Source: JAEINY01 sp942490535
GTDB taxonomy: Bacteria; Bacteroidota; Bacteroidia; Bacteroidales; Marinilabiliaceae
Reading direction: 5' to 3'
Assembly (NCBI GenBank): GCA_942490535.1
Contig: CALNXQ010000003.1
Coordinates: forward strand, 744,001 to 808,000
Length of the DNA: 64,000 nt
The notes below the pieces were generated by a model that was given only the letters and a program-made list of their open reading frames with translations, ran no database searches and was not told where the DNA came from. Every line of letters starts with the position of its first letter. Position 1 is the stretch's first letter. Positions 24,438 through 35,900 of this stretch are shown piece after piece. The position numbers and the translations under genes are program-made.

Positions 24438-27107
24438 CTATTTTTTTTCTCCAAAATCTTCCTGTTGCCGCTCAACTTCTTTGAGCTTCAAATCGTTTAA
24501 CTCTTTTGTGACGCGCTCCAGTTTCCTCTTTAGTTCCTGATCCGTAACTTCAGTTGAAGATGACTGCCGATGCTCCAGGGGTGATAGACTATTCCATTCA
24601 TTCGCATTGTACAGCAGTTTTTCAGCTGCTGCTTCACTGACAAACTCAAGCTCTCCCCGAACTGGTGTCTGGCTGCCTTCCAGTAACACAGAGGCGGTCA
24701 CCTTAATTTTTCCAGGATGCGTTGTGGCTTGCACTAAAACAGGTGCTGTTCCCCAATTGACCGGGCGCGGATTGGCCATGATGGCCGCATCCCCAATCAG
24801 TAACCCTTCCCCTTCCACTGTAAATTGGATAAAGTAGTTATTTAACCGCTTAATGTTTCCATTTTTATCCGCTACGCCGGCTACCACAGTCACACAATCA
24901 GAACCATCAGCCCGCAGAGAGACCTCTTCATCGTCGATCCACAGTACCAATTGCTCAGGACGGCGTGCCGGCTCAATGCGATGCGAAGCTACTTTTTCAC
25001 CATTGATGTAACCATCGGCCTGCATGAACACTTTGTGCTGCATTCGTTGGCGAGATAACGCTTTATCACCCATAAAATCATAAACGCCTTCAAATACAAT
25101 AATGGGGTTGGGGATCCCTGTGTCTGACATAACTTTTGTGTACACATATTCCTCCCCTTCTTCGAATACCTGCAAGCGTACTTCGTCGCAATTGGAGTAC
25201 ACGGTTACATCCGCTGAAGAGAATGGTGTCATTTCGTGAGCAATAAACACTGTTGGCCCTGTTTCAGCAATTAAATCAGTCTTTTCAGCCGGACGCTGGG
25301 CTTTAAACAGTTCATAGGAGTACTTGGGTTGGCGGAATACATCCATAATACCTCCATAAAAAGGATCGGGATGATACCCCCGCTGGTGATCAAACGAGTG
25401 CCATAAACTACCACCGACATGTTGGCGCGTGGTGCGATAAAGGGCATCATAACAGGTATATTTATAGGACGGACACGCATAATGAGTGGCCTGAATCAAC
25501 ATGGCTTGCTCCCCCCAGCCTTTGTTCACCCGACTCGGTGAATTGTGTGAATTCCAGTCATCCACATTATCTCCCCACTCCCGGGTGAAATAGGTCTTGT
25601 TAGGATCCACGTGCTTTAAGGCCCAGGCATCATCTCCTGTTGGCGGATGTCCAAATAAAATATCGAAATGCTCATTTCCACGCGCTTCAGCATCACAGGC
25701 GCAATGGCAATTGGGATACGGAAACTCCTGTTCAACGATCTCGCGGGTGTTTTTAGCAAAATTGTCGGGATACCAGGTTTCATTCAAGATGGGTTCCCAC
25801 AACCAAACACTGGCATGGTTGCGATCGCGCCGAACCATGTTGCGAATATCTGAGTAAACCCGTTTTTCGAAAATGGGATCGTCATTCCAGAACTGCCATC
25901 CGGGTGTGTTCACTATCACAAACAAGCCCAACTCATCACAGGCATCCATAAATGCCGGATCTTGCGGGTAATGGGCATTCCGGATGACTTTCAAGCCCAC
26001 ATCGCGCAGTTTCTTCGCATCGCGCCAATGCAGACTATTGGGCAACGCATTTCCCAAAACGGCAAAATCCTGGTGACGATTAGCACCAATCAAGGGTTGT
26101 GGATACGGTTTTCCATTCAGCCAAAAACCTTGTTCCCCCTTGAACGCCAGACTACGGATACCGATGCGTTTACGGTACCCATCCATCACACGGCCCTTCT
26201 CATCCTTGACCCTGACCAGTAAGTTATACAAATAAGGTGATTCAGGGGACCACAAACGGGGATTGGTGACCACCATCTGGTTACTGACAGAATATGCGTC
26301 CTGACGGTTTACTTTGACTGCACCCGTTTCTTTCGCAACAACTGTTCCTTGCTGATCCACCAATTCATACTCGATGCTACCCCGAAACCCTTTTTTCAAA
26401 TCATTCCGCAAGTGGGCTTTCAAGAGCACTTCGGCCTGTTGTTCGGATACCTTTTTAAAGGCCACCAGTAAGCCACCTCCGGCCACTTCTTCCTCATAAT
26501 TGGGATTGGTGACATAAACACTGTTATGGGCCACCAGCCAGCAATCCCGATAAATACCACCGAAATATGCAAAATCAAGTACTTCCTGCGCTTTCCCCGG
26601 AGGATATAACGGATCGTTGCTGTTATCGGCCAACACGGCAATCACGTTGTCGCCTTCCCAGTTAATGTAAGGCGTCACATCAGCAATCACCGGCAGGAAA
26701 CCGCCAAAATGTTCCTTCACCAAATGACCATTGATCCATACCTTTGATTTACCCATGATGGCTTCAAAGTGCAGAAACAATTTTTTGCCCTGTAATTCCT
26801 TATTGGGTTCAAAATGCTTGCGATACCATACTTCCCCCTGGTAATTGACACAACCACTGGCCTCTGTTGGCAAGTAATCAATGCCATGCGGCAAAGCCAC
26901 AACGCCCCATTGGGTATCGTCAAACGCTTTTTCAAAGGCATTCCCGACCGCTCCTTTATGGAAACGCCAGGCCACATTCATGGAGAACACTTCTCTCCCT
27001 GTATTTGCTAATTGATAGAATCCCGCAGTAGAAAATTCAGGACGATGCCTGGCGGAACCATTTAAAAAGCACAAAAGCCCTGTCACGATTAATAAATATC
27101 TCATCAT
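24438..27107 (-). CDS. GH2 glycoside hydrolase (beta-galactosidase-like) with helical tail
   Basis: 889 aa with a signal peptide. It has a sugar-binding domain (about 35-200), an Ig-like domain, then a TIM barrel with acid/base Glu443 (PILNETWYPDN) and nucleophile Glu510 (FTREWGDNVDDW). DUF4982-like and Ig-like C-terminal domains follow. The last 45 residues (ELKRKLERVTKELNDLKLKE) are a charged heptad-like helix not usual for GH2 enzymes. Bond specificity cannot be read from the sequence; a beta-galactosidase fits the neighbours. It lies between GH27 (20 bp) and GH110 (6 bp) in one operon. Confidence 0.88.
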   Translation of the reverse strand: MMRYLLIVTGLLCFLNGSARHRPEFSTAGFYQLANTGREVFSMNVAWRFHKGAVGNAFEKAFDDTQWGVVALPHGIDYLPTEASGCVNYQGEVWYRKHFEPNKELQGKKLFLHFEAIMGKSKVWINGHLVKEHFGGFLPVIADVTPYINWEGDNVIAVLADNSNDPLYPPGKAQEVLDFAYFGGIYRDCWLVAHNSVYVTNPNYEEEVAGGGLLVAFKKVSEQQAEVLLKAHLRNDLKKGFRGSIEYELVDQQGTVVAKETGAVKVNRQDAYSVSNQMVVTNPRLWSPESPYLYNLLVRVKDEKGRVMDGYRKRIGIRSLAFKGEQGFWLNGKPYPQPLIGANRHQDFAVLGNALPNSLHWRDAKKLRDVGLKVIRNAHYPQDPAFMDACDELGLFVIVNTPGWQFWNDDPIFEKRVYSDIRNMVRRDRNHASVWLWEPILNETWYPDNFAKNTREIVEQEFPYPNCHCACDAEARGNEHFDILFGHPPTGDDAWALKHVDPNKTYFTREWGDNVDDWNSHNSPSRVNKGWGEQAMLIQATHYACPSYKYTCYDALYRTTRQHVGGSLWHSFDHQRGYHPDPFYGGIMDVFRQPKYSYELFKAQRPAEKTDLIAETGPTVFIAHEMTPFSSADVTVYSNCDEVRLQVFEEGEEYVYTKVMSDTGIPNPIIVFEGVYDFMGDKALSRQRMQHKVFMQADGYINGEKVASHRIEPARRPEQLVLWIDDEEVSLRADGSDCVTVVAGVADKNGNIKRLNNYFIQFTVEGEGLLIGDAAIMANPRPVNWGTAPVLVQATTHPGKIKVTASVLLEGSQTPVRGELEFVSEAAAEKLLYNANEWNSLSPLEHRQSSSTEVTDQELKRKLERVTKELNDLKLKEVERQQEDFGEKK

Positions 27108-27127
27108 AAAATCCGAATCTTTAATAA

Positions 27128-28375
27128 TTACTTGTACTGATACACATTATAGGGTTTCGATTGCCCTTCAAATCGTAAAATCACCACACCATGCCCGGGC
27201 ACATCCAGACAGAGGCTGGTATCACGCTGCGCTGTATACATTTGCTTCGTCCATAAATCCATGTAGTTATACCCTTTACCAGCATCAATTCCCACATCCT
27301 CCAGCTTAAATTCGATGGATTGTATGGTTTCGGTCCGATTTAATAAGGCCACGGCCACCTGTCCACTCATAGTCGAAATCAAAGGCTTACCCCAGACTTC
27401 CAATTCACCATTATCAATGAGCCGACGTGCCTGATAACCCAGCGGATCCTGATTCACAGCGATCACTTCCGTATTGGTAAGAATCTCCAATGTTTGTGAC
27501 GACATGGTACGTAAATCATTACCCGCCAAGAGGGGGGAATTCATCATACACCACATGGAAAAATGAGCTTTATCCTCCTCATAGCTCATGCCTCGCCCAA
27601 CCTGTAACATATCCATATCGTTATAGTGCCCCGGCGATGCATATTTCCATAAATCAGCATTCAGGTCAATAATGTGTAAAATGGACTGAAAATTATTCTG
27701 TATATCTCCGGATATTCGCCAGGAGTCTGCAATGGAAGTGGCCCATGCGCCGGGAAATTCCCAGCGACAAATGTTATAAACCGTGCCGGGTTTAATCGCT
27801 TTGATCAAATTGGCAATTTCAGTATACCTGGTTTGTTCATCGAGGCCTAACCACTGCCCCCCACACCAGTCGATCTTAATAAAATCATAACCCCAGTGTG
27901 CTAACATCAAGGTCAAATCCTGCCGGTCGTGACCATATAAGCCCATTCCCACACCAATGGTATCCTGATCCCAGTAAGAAGCGCAGGTATTAATGCCGGC
28001 ATCCGAATAAATGCCGGCTTTCAGTCCTTTACTGTGGATGTAATCGGCCACTGCCTTCAACCCATTGGGGAATCGTTTGGGATGCGGCAGGATAGTACCC
28101 TGTGAATCGCGCCCTCCGAAAAAGCCGTCATCGATATTAACGTAGGTGTAACCGGCGTCCTGCATGCCGGAAGACACCATGACATCCGCTTGTGCTTTAA
28201 TGATATCTTCCGAAATATTCACATGAAAATGATTCCAGCTCGCCCAGCCCATGAGTGGTGTTTGAGGTTTTTGCACCGCCTGTGCTCCTGTATTTACCAC
28301 GCTCTCTTTGGCGTTATGTGGACCGCACCCGGAAAGGGAAAGGATCAGACCTACTATTAAATACGACTTTTTCAT
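27128..28375 (-). CDS. GH27 alpha-galactosidase, lipoprotein
   Basis: 415 aa; lipobox LSGC at about residue 17. TIM-barrel start TPLMGWASWNHF, substrate-pocket motif YVNIDDGFFGGRD, nucleophile Asp169 in FIKIDWCGG, acid/base Asp224 in WRISGDIQ, and the C-terminal beta-sandwich from about residue 320. GH27 enzymes remove terminal alpha-linked galactose with retention. With GH110 in the same operon, two chemically different alpha-galactosidases would act on the same glycan, possibly on different linkages. 18 bp after GH29. Confidence 0.9.
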   Translation of the reverse strand: MKKSYLIVGLILSLSGCGPHNAKESVVNTGAQAVQKPQTPLMGWASWNHFHVNISEDIIKAQADVMVSSGMQDAGYTYVNIDDGFFGGRDSQGTILPHPKRFPNGLKAVADYIHSKGLKAGIYSDAGINTCASYWDQDTIGVGMGLYGHDRQDLTLMLAHWGYDFIKIDWCGGQWLGLDEQTRYTEIANLIKAIKPGTVYNICRWEFPGAWATSIADSWRISGDIQNNFQSILHIIDLNADLWKYASPGHYNDMDMLQVGRGMSYEEDKAHFSMWCMMNSPLLAGNDLRTMSSQTLEILTNTEVIAVNQDPLGYQARRLIDNGELEVWGKPLISTMSGQVAVALLNRTETIQSIEFKLEDVGIDAGKGYNYMDLWTKQMYTAQRDTSLCLDVPGHGVVILRFEGQSKPYNVYQYK

Positions 28376-28393
28376 TTATATGGAATTGATTGT

Positions 28394-30550
28394 TTATTTT
28401 GTAATGATACCCAGTTCGCCAACCGACACCCAGGCTTCGTTGTAGACACCTGCCCGACTTTCCAATTTGATGTAGCGCGCCCTATAACTCTTACCAAAGT
28501 GCACATCCTGCATCACCGGATTGTTCTTTATATTACTGAATTCCCCACTGGTTTTCACCTTTTCCCAGGAACGGCCATCCGGACTCACATAAAAGGCATA
28601 TTTAAAGATGGTTCCACTTTTATTATGGTCCGCACGTGGGGTATAAGTAAAGCCTTTCAGGGCCAATTGTTCGCCCAGATCAATGGTGATGAAATGCGGA
28701 TGTGCAGGTACATCATCGCCCCAGGGTGTATGCCACATGGTATGAGGATCACCATCAATGGCAAAATCAGCTTTGAATTGATCCGTCGTGGCACTCACCT
28801 CCACGATGGTCCATTTAACTTTGCAGATGTCAAACGTTTGCGTCACCACATCACTCTGTGATTTAAAATCATGAATGAAGGTCCGCGCTTTCACCATGCC
28901 GCCATCAGGTAAACTGAAAGGTGCTGAATAGCGGGTCGATGCAGCCGTGGGTTCAGTACCATCCAGCGTATAGGTAATGACCGGGTGCGACGTTTCTGCC
29001 TGAATAGAAACCATTCCCTCACGATTGCGGGTAATCACCGGATCCGTTAAAATCTCGGGCGATTGAAACCACCCCAGGGTGTTGATGAGAGCGCCATCGC
29101 GAGCTTGCTCAATGGTTACTCTGATCTGATCTGTTGTGATTGCCGGCATGCGTATTAAACGCTTATAGCCAATGGTTGTGCCTTTTGCAATTTCCATCCA
29201 GTTACCATCCACTTTTGCTTCTACTTTGAACTGCTCCACCCGCTGTCCTTTGGCAATGTATTCCTGGAGCATCACCACATTCATCTTTTGAGCCTGGGGG
29301 AGCACAAACGTGGCAGATGCGGGCAAATCGGTCACCTCCCAATAGGATTCATCGTCCCCATCAATCGCATTGGCGGCCTTTTTAGTATCTATTACCTTGG
29401 CGTCCGCGGCCAGATTATGCTTAAAAGTTTCATCCAGATAAGCTTTAAAGGCTTTCAATCGGGCCACATCATTTTCATGAATCAAGCCACGGGTATCAGG
29501 AGGTATATTAAGCAATAAAACGGCATTCATCCCTACCGAGTTAAAATAGATGTCGACCATTTTGGTTAGGGACTTCACCTGATCATCTTCACTTTTATGA
29601 TAAAACCATCCCGGACGAATGGACACATCCACCTCGGCCGGATACCAAAACAAATGATTGGCTTTTTCAATAACATCCCGACTACCCAAATCATCCGAAG
29701 TGGCATTGAGGTTCAATTCACTGTTAAGCTTTATCATTTCGGGCGTTGCACCTGGTGCATAAGCCGTCACACTCCATTCCGTTTCACGACCATAACCGGA
29801 CTCTGTACCTACCCACCGCACATCTTCACCGCTGACAGCAACCACTGCATCTGGTTGCAATTTTTTAATGGTACTGTAATAAGATGCCCAGTCATACTCC
29901 TGCTTTTTACCATTGGGACCCTCGCCACATGCGCCATCAAACCAGACTTCATCCACCTTTCCGTACCAGGTTAATAATTCAGTTAACTGCTGATTGAAAA
30001 AATCATTGTAACGCGGTGAATCACCATAACATTCCGCATTGCGATCCCAAGGCGACAGATACACGCCGAATTTAAGACCAAACTCATCACAGGCGGCTTT
30101 TAATTCTTTCACAACATCCCCTTGTCCGTCTTTCCAGGGAGCAGCGGCCACAGAATGCCGGGTGGTTTGGGTGGGCCACAAACAAAACCCATCGTGGTGC
30201 TTAGCCGTGAGTATGACCATTTTCATTCCTCCCTCTTTCAAGGTTTTCGCCCATTGGCGGGCATCCAGTTCGGTAGGATTGAATAATTCTGGTGACTCAT
30301 CCCCATGTCCCCACTCCATATTGGTAAACGTATTGATCGTAAAATGAACAAAGGCGGTCATCTCCAGTTTTTGCCAATCTAACTGTTGCCGGGTTGGAAC
30401 GACATGGGCTGATTTTTTAATTTTTTCATTCAGAAGGGTCCCGTCCGGAAACGTCACTTGTTTCTCAAAGGCCAGGTTTTGACTGCTCTGTGAACAGCCT
30501 ACTGTAAGGATCAGGCCCAACGCCATACCTATTAATAAATTCGTCTTCAT
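28394..30550 (-). CDS. GH29 alpha-L-fucosidase with C-terminal CBM32-like domain
   Basis: 718 aa lipoprotein (lipobox TVGC). The catalytic barrel includes VHFTINTFTNMEWGHG, TAKHHDGFCLWPT, YLSPWDRN and nucleophile Asp205 in EVWFDGACGEG; the shape of this loop is like the GH29-B group (alpha-1,3/1,4-fucosidases), which is an inference. A chitobiase-type repeat (VITYTLDGTEPT) and an F5/8-type C domain (about 580-718, FAIDGDPHTMWHTPW) follow. First gene of the five-gene hydrolase operon, behind its own candidate promoter. Confidence 0.9.
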   Translation of the reverse strand: MKTNLLIGMALGLILTVGCSQSSQNLAFEKQVTFPDGTLLNEKIKKSAHVVPTRQQLDWQKLEMTAFVHFTINTFTNMEWGHGDESPELFNPTELDARQWAKTLKEGGMKMVILTAKHHDGFCLWPTQTTRHSVAAAPWKDGQGDVVKELKAACDEFGLKFGVYLSPWDRNAECYGDSPRYNDFFNQQLTELLTWYGKVDEVWFDGACGEGPNGKKQEYDWASYYSTIKKLQPDAVVAVSGEDVRWVGTESGYGRETEWSVTAYAPGATPEMIKLNSELNLNATSDDLGSRDVIEKANHLFWYPAEVDVSIRPGWFYHKSEDDQVKSLTKMVDIYFNSVGMNAVLLLNIPPDTRGLIHENDVARLKAFKAYLDETFKHNLAADAKVIDTKKAANAIDGDDESYWEVTDLPASATFVLPQAQKMNVVMLQEYIAKGQRVEQFKVEAKVDGNWMEIAKGTTIGYKRLIRMPAITTDQIRVTIEQARDGALINTLGWFQSPEILTDPVITRNREGMVSIQAETSHPVITYTLDGTEPTAASTRYSAPFSLPDGGMVKARTFIHDFKSQSDVVTQTFDICKVKWTIVEVSATTDQFKADFAIDGDPHTMWHTPWGDDVPAHPHFITIDLGEQLALKGFTYTPRADHNKSGTIFKYAFYVSPDGRSWEKVKTSGEFSNIKNNPVMQDVHFGKSYRARYIKLESRAGVYNEAWVSVGELGIITK

Positions 30551-30592
30551 AGTTTAAGCTCTATTTTCTATTATTGTCACTGCACCAGATTT

Positions 30593-30625
30593 TAAAGATA
30601 ACGATTTCGTACTCTAAATATCAAA
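30593..30625 (-). promoter_or_regulatory. Candidate promoter of the GH29-GH20 operon
   Basis: On the minus strand TTTG (30622-30625) and TATCTTTA (30593-30600, seven of eight to TAnnTTTG) are separated by 21 bases, the expected Bacteroidota spacing. The GH29 start codon is about 40 bp downstream. Confidence 0.45.
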
Positions 30626-30807
30626 AAAAGTAAAATATACCTTTATTCGCACAACACCCTTTATCCATTTGAATAACTGATACTAACAAACATTCGCCAC
30701 TGGTGGTGTCATGATAATTACACCTCTATTAACATTTGACCTCTTATTAAAATCGCTACAGCACTGTCCACTGCCTATTTTAATCCGTCACTTTATTATA
30801 CAAAAAA

Positions 30808-30836
30808 GGTTTTGGGTGTATGAAACACCCAAAACC
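30808..30836 (-). terminator. Strong terminator after susD
   Basis: GGTTTTGGGTGT and ACACCCAAAACC pair perfectly over 12 bp with a five-base loop and are followed by six Ts on the minus strand. It lies 28 bp after the susD stop and separates the transport genes from the hydrolase operon. Confidence 0.9.
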
Positions 30837-30863
30837 AATCTTATTTCATACTAAAAATCTGGT

Positions 30864-32891
30864 TTATTCAAGAGCACTGGCATTGGGTTCGGATGGCCAG
30901 TATGGATTCTGATACAGATTGGAATTTTCAATGCTGATCTGATCAGGCGAAGCCAATTGCAACTCACGGAATGGAATAGGAGCCAAATAATTGGCCTTAC
31001 TCCAGGTATAGCCATTGAACACCTGATTATTGGCTATAATCTTTTGATAAGGTCGCAAATGATCCCCTAAAGCCTGCGCTGATACATTGGAAGTGGATCC
31101 TCCGTCAAATATCAATTGCGATGCACCATCTTCATCCTTGTATGCATCCGCATCGTGTGCTTCACTCCACAAATTAAAGCCTTCAACCACGTAATCTTTC
31201 ACCTGATCCATAGCTCTCCAGCGCTTGAGGTCAGCCATACGCATGCCTTCACTCACAAATTCATTGCGACGCTCACGACGGATGTTGAACAGTGTTGCAT
31301 CCACCAATGTCCCAGCTGAATAGGCACCCCAGTCATTTTCCTGTGTCAGATCAGTAGCCGCAATGGTGGCAGCATAATCCACATTGATTCCGGCACGCTC
31401 CCGTATGGCTCTCCAGTATTTATCGGCCGTCCCGTCAATGCTATTCGTCTTAATATAGGATGCTTCAATGTAATTTAAATAGGCCTCAGCAGCCCTGAAA
31501 ACAGGTGATCCAGCAGTACAGGTTAAATCTGATCCAGGAGCTTCATCCAAATTGTAATTAAAAAACTTACGTGAGCGATACCCGGTGACATCTCGCACTT
31601 CTTCCAGATCAATGATGGTTGGATGGCCAAAGGTAGCCACAGAGTCATATCGGGTGGATCCCTGTTTACTAATGGACTCCCTGACATCATCTTCACCAGC
31701 CAAAAACAATTGCAAACGATCATCGCGATCCTGCTTGGCCTTCATGATGGTGACATCCCCCTGGTAACCGGAACCGGCGGCATAAATAGGCAATCCATTT
31801 TTCATCAGAAATCCGTCTACAAAGCCCTTTGTCAGACCAGTATTGGCGCCCCGCTCAATATAAATACTCACGCCATGGGTCACACGCAAATCCAGATCAT
31901 AATCACGCCAGAACAGAATCTCTGAATAATTCCCCATGTTGCGGGCTCCAAACATTTCAAAATAAGGATTCCATCCTTCAGGTACAACCTCTCCCGCCGG
32001 GGTTATTTCCGGATTCGTCGCGTCTGAACCTGGGGTTAATTCCGTTGCATCAGCCACCTCTTTGGCGGCCTCCATGGCTTCAGTCAGAAAAAAGTCAATT
32101 TCATTGTCAATGTTAATGGTAAAACCACTGTTGTAACTCATCTTCGCACCGGGCCAGTCAGGTCCTCCCGGAACACGAGGCGTACCTTTGTGATATTTCA
32201 GAAACGATCCTTCAAAAAGAGCCACTCTTGACTTTGCCAGTAATGCCGCATGGCGCGTTAGCCGAACCTTGTTATTGGCATCTCCTTTCAATAGAACAAT
32301 AGCCGAATCCAAATCAGACAAGATAAAACGGGCAAATTCATTTCGGGGAGCACGCCTGGAAGCCTCCACCAAATCTTCATGAACATCTTTCACGGTATGG
32401 CGGATAATTGGAAAATCACCATAGGCCTGAAGAAACTTAAAATTCTCCATTGCCCGTAACATATATACTTCCCCAATATAATGGTCAATGTTTGTTTCAC
32501 TGCCTGAAATTTTACCGGTTTTCCATTTTGGCAAAACCTGCTCCAAAAACCAGTTGAAATCACGGATGTTACCATATCCCAACGAACCACTGGCCGGCAC
32601 TTTCCAGTCACCGGGTACATATAGACCATAGGCTGCATTGGTCGTGGCCTGATTATCGGTATGGTCATCAAATCGACCAATGCCCACGCTCCAGCCCCCA
32701 TGTGTTGGGAAAATGTTGTAATAGCCAAGAGGGAACGTAGCCAAATCGTTTTCCGAATTCAAGAACAATTCAGGTGTTACCACATCCAGGGGTTCGCGTT
32801 CCAAAAAATCATCACATGCGTGAAGCGACAGGCCCAAGATACAAAAGGCTGTGACTGCAAAATAGGTAGAAAATATATTTTTGAGTTTCAT
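30864..32891 (-). CDS. susD: SusD/RagB-family glycan-binding lipoprotein
   Basis: 675 aa. Lipobox LHAC then DDFLEREPLDVVTPE, the usual SusD start. The N-terminal TPR-like helices (YMLRAMENFKFLQAYGDFPI, HAALLAKSRVALFEGSFLKY) and the C-terminal half (FNIRRERRNEFVSEGMRMADLKRW cluster, YLAPIPFRELQ) are all present, and the length is on the long side for the family. It sits on the cell surface as the lid of the SusC channel and binds the imported glycan. 13 bp after susC. Confidence 0.93.
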   Translation of the reverse strand: MKLKNIFSTYFAVTAFCILGLSLHACDDFLEREPLDVVTPELFLNSENDLATFPLGYYNIFPTHGGWSVGIGRFDDHTDNQATTNAAYGLYVPGDWKVPASGSLGYGNIRDFNWFLEQVLPKWKTGKISGSETNIDHYIGEVYMLRAMENFKFLQAYGDFPIIRHTVKDVHEDLVEASRRAPRNEFARFILSDLDSAIVLLKGDANNKVRLTRHAALLAKSRVALFEGSFLKYHKGTPRVPGGPDWPGAKMSYNSGFTINIDNEIDFFLTEAMEAAKEVADATELTPGSDATNPEITPAGEVVPEGWNPYFEMFGARNMGNYSEILFWRDYDLDLRVTHGVSIYIERGANTGLTKGFVDGFLMKNGLPIYAAGSGYQGDVTIMKAKQDRDDRLQLFLAGEDDVRESISKQGSTRYDSVATFGHPTIIDLEEVRDVTGYRSRKFFNYNLDEAPGSDLTCTAGSPVFRAAEAYLNYIEASYIKTNSIDGTADKYWRAIRERAGINVDYAATIAATDLTQENDWGAYSAGTLVDATLFNIRRERRNEFVSEGMRMADLKRWRAMDQVKDYVVEGFNLWSEAHDADAYKDEDGASQLIFDGGSTSNVSAQALGDHLRPYQKIIANNQVFNGYTWSKANYLAPIPFRELQLASPDQISIENSNLYQNPYWPSEPNASALE

Positions 32892-32904
32892 ATCATTTAC
32901 TGTT

Positions 32905-35900
32905 TTAGAAATTCACATTAACGCCCATTGAAATCGTCTTACTTAGAGGATAGAGCTTGCCAGGTCCCCAGTCACCACCCAATAGTTCCGGATCGAAAAC
33001 ACCAGTTATATTGGAAAATGTAACCATATTATCACCAGAGACATAAAATCTCACCGACTGCAGCTTAACGCGCTCTGTAAGCGATTTAGGCAAGGTATAT
33101 CCCAACTGAATATTTTTCAAGCGCAGGTAAGAGGCATCCTGTACATATCGACTTTGGGTTCGCTGATTTTTCGTGGTTGAGAACAATGGACGCGGATAAT
33201 AGGAATCCACATTAGCGCCCAAGGGATTATCTTCAGCCCTGAAGAAGTCCCAGTGCTCATCAAAACCGGCCGATTGCCACATCCCTCCGGAAGCACCCCA
33301 GAAGTAGGGACCTGTTAGCATGTAATCGCGTTTACCCACGCCCTGCCAGAACATACTGAAATCAAAACCCTTCCACTGAGCGTCAAGTGTGATTCCAATT
33401 TTATAACGGGGTGTGGAGTTGCCGATGATGGACAAATCACCATGATCGTCCAAGGTATTGGCACCGCCATTAATTTTGCCATCGCCATTTACATCTGCAT
33501 ACATGATGTCTCCGGCACTCCACTGGTTGCCGATGCTACTCTGGTCCACCTTTTCCAGGTGAGCATCCATTTCAGCCTGGGATTTGGCAATGCCAACCGT
33601 GGTATAACCCCAGATATCATTGGCCATCCGTCCACTGTACCAACTATTCAGTGAATAACTATCATTGGGGTAACGGGTTACCTTTTGCTGATCATCTGCT
33701 AAAGCCAGCTTGGCACCATATGCAAATTCCCCAACTCTGTCGCGCCAGGATAATTCCAATTCCCAGCCATAGGACTCCATATCGGCATTATTTATTTTTG
33801 GGACACTTGTTCCCAGAAAAGAAGACAATTCAGGTGCCGGTCCGATCATATCTTTGGTAGTTCGTTTAAACACATCAAAGATTCCTGTAAACCGTCCATT
33901 CAAGGCAATCCAATCCAACCCGACATCCCATGATTCAACCGTTTCCCAGGTCATCAACGAACTGACAATACCAGGAGCTTTTGAATAATTTGGTTTCTTA
34001 CCATCTACCAGCCAACTTCCTGAGCCTACATAAACCGGCATGCTTTGATAAAATGGGTACCAGGCATTGGTATTCATATTACCCAATTGCCCCCAGGAGG
34101 CCCTCAGCTTAAGAGTGCTAATTTTATCGCTTAAACCACCGAAGAAATTCTCACGTGCCATATTCCAACCCAATGAGAATGATGGAAAAGTACCCCATGT
34201 TTTATCATCGATGAAGCGAGAGGTTCCATCACGACGCACATTGGCCTCAAACAAATACTTCTCCCTGTAATTATAATTCACACGGCCAAAGAAACCGATT
34301 GTTGACCAATGGGCATAGCCACCACTTACTCCGGGCGTATCATTGGTTGCCGTATTCAAGGTAGGCACCAATGGGGTAATCAAATCTTTCCGGTTACCAG
34401 ATAAGCTACGCGTTTTCATCAGTTCCACATTGGCACCAATTAGAACTTTAAAATAGTGCCCGGAATCAAATTGCTTAAAATAGTCACCATACAGGTTACT
34501 GCTCATTAACGATTCTTTGTATCCGTACTCAGAAACCTGAGATGATCCGGCATCACCCCCAGACCAAGGTGCGGCATAAGGATTCCCATCGCCATCGTGT
34601 CCGTAAACAGGTAAGACGTCCCAGTGCTGAAAAATTGTCTTGGTATTGTAATTCCCTTCGGCAGAAATTTTCAGATTTTCAACCGGCTCAAAGATTAAAT
34701 GCACTTGCTGATAGAGGTAATCAGTTTGTTTTTCATCAATACCACCATCTTCCATTTGCAGGATTTCCATTCCTTCCAGATAATATCCATTGGGATCTCT
34801 TACCGGGTTTGTTGGCCAACGACGCGCAATGTTATGAAAAAACAATCCCGACATATAGGAAGGGCGTTCATACTCTTCCCGAATCCATTTGTTATTGTAT
34901 CTGATTTCAATGTTATCCGTTAAGTTGGCATTTACTTTTCCGCTGAGCGTATAGCGGTTAAACTCATCCTGGCCATGATTAATCAATCCCTGTTGGTCGA
35001 GATAGTTGCTACTTATGGCATAGGTTACTTTTTCATTACCGCCAGACATACTTAAATTATGCTCTTTGGAAGGCACCCAGTTCTTATACATTTCTGCAAA
35101 CCAATCGGTATTGGCATTCGCTCCGGTATAAGCTTTCCATCGGTTATTGCCAGGATTGAGCGTTGTGCCATCAACCGGCCCTTCTATTTCTCCGCGCTGC
35201 CATTTCTGATACTCCTCAATGCGCCCCATTACTTCAGGAGAAAATACAGCACCTTGTCCCGAATTGGCGGCAGCCTCATTAAAATATTTTGCAAAATGCC
35301 AGGAATCCATCATTTCCGGAATTTGAACCGCATCAGCAAAACGCATATTGAAACCATAATTAACCATTGTTTTGCCCGCTTTCCCGCTTTTGGTCGTAAT
35401 TAAAATAACACCAAAAGCAGCACGTGAACCATAAATGGCGGCAGAAGCGGCATCTTTCAAAACCGAAATATTTGCAATATCAGCCGGATTAATGGCATTC
35501 ATATTCCCTTCCACCCCATCAATAAGGATCAATGGTGATGAGCTGGAACCTGCTCCAATGGTACCCGCTCCCCGGATATTAACGCTCATTGTATTATCCA
35601 AGGTACCCCCCTGGTTGTTGTGGTAGAAATTAAGACCCGGCACAATTCCCTGTAGTGCCTGTGATACATTTTGAACCGGACGCGACTCCAGCAATTTACC
35701 ATCCACACTGGACACGGCACCCGTTACATTCACCTTTTTTTGAGTACCGAAACCAACCACAACCACCTCATCCAATCCGGTGGATTCTTCCACCAAAGTC
35801 ACTTTGATGGTTGCACGTCCGGCAACATTCACCACTTGCTTCTGAAATCCAATAAAAGAATAGGTTAAAACAGCCGCCTCTGAACTAACGTTTATTGAGT

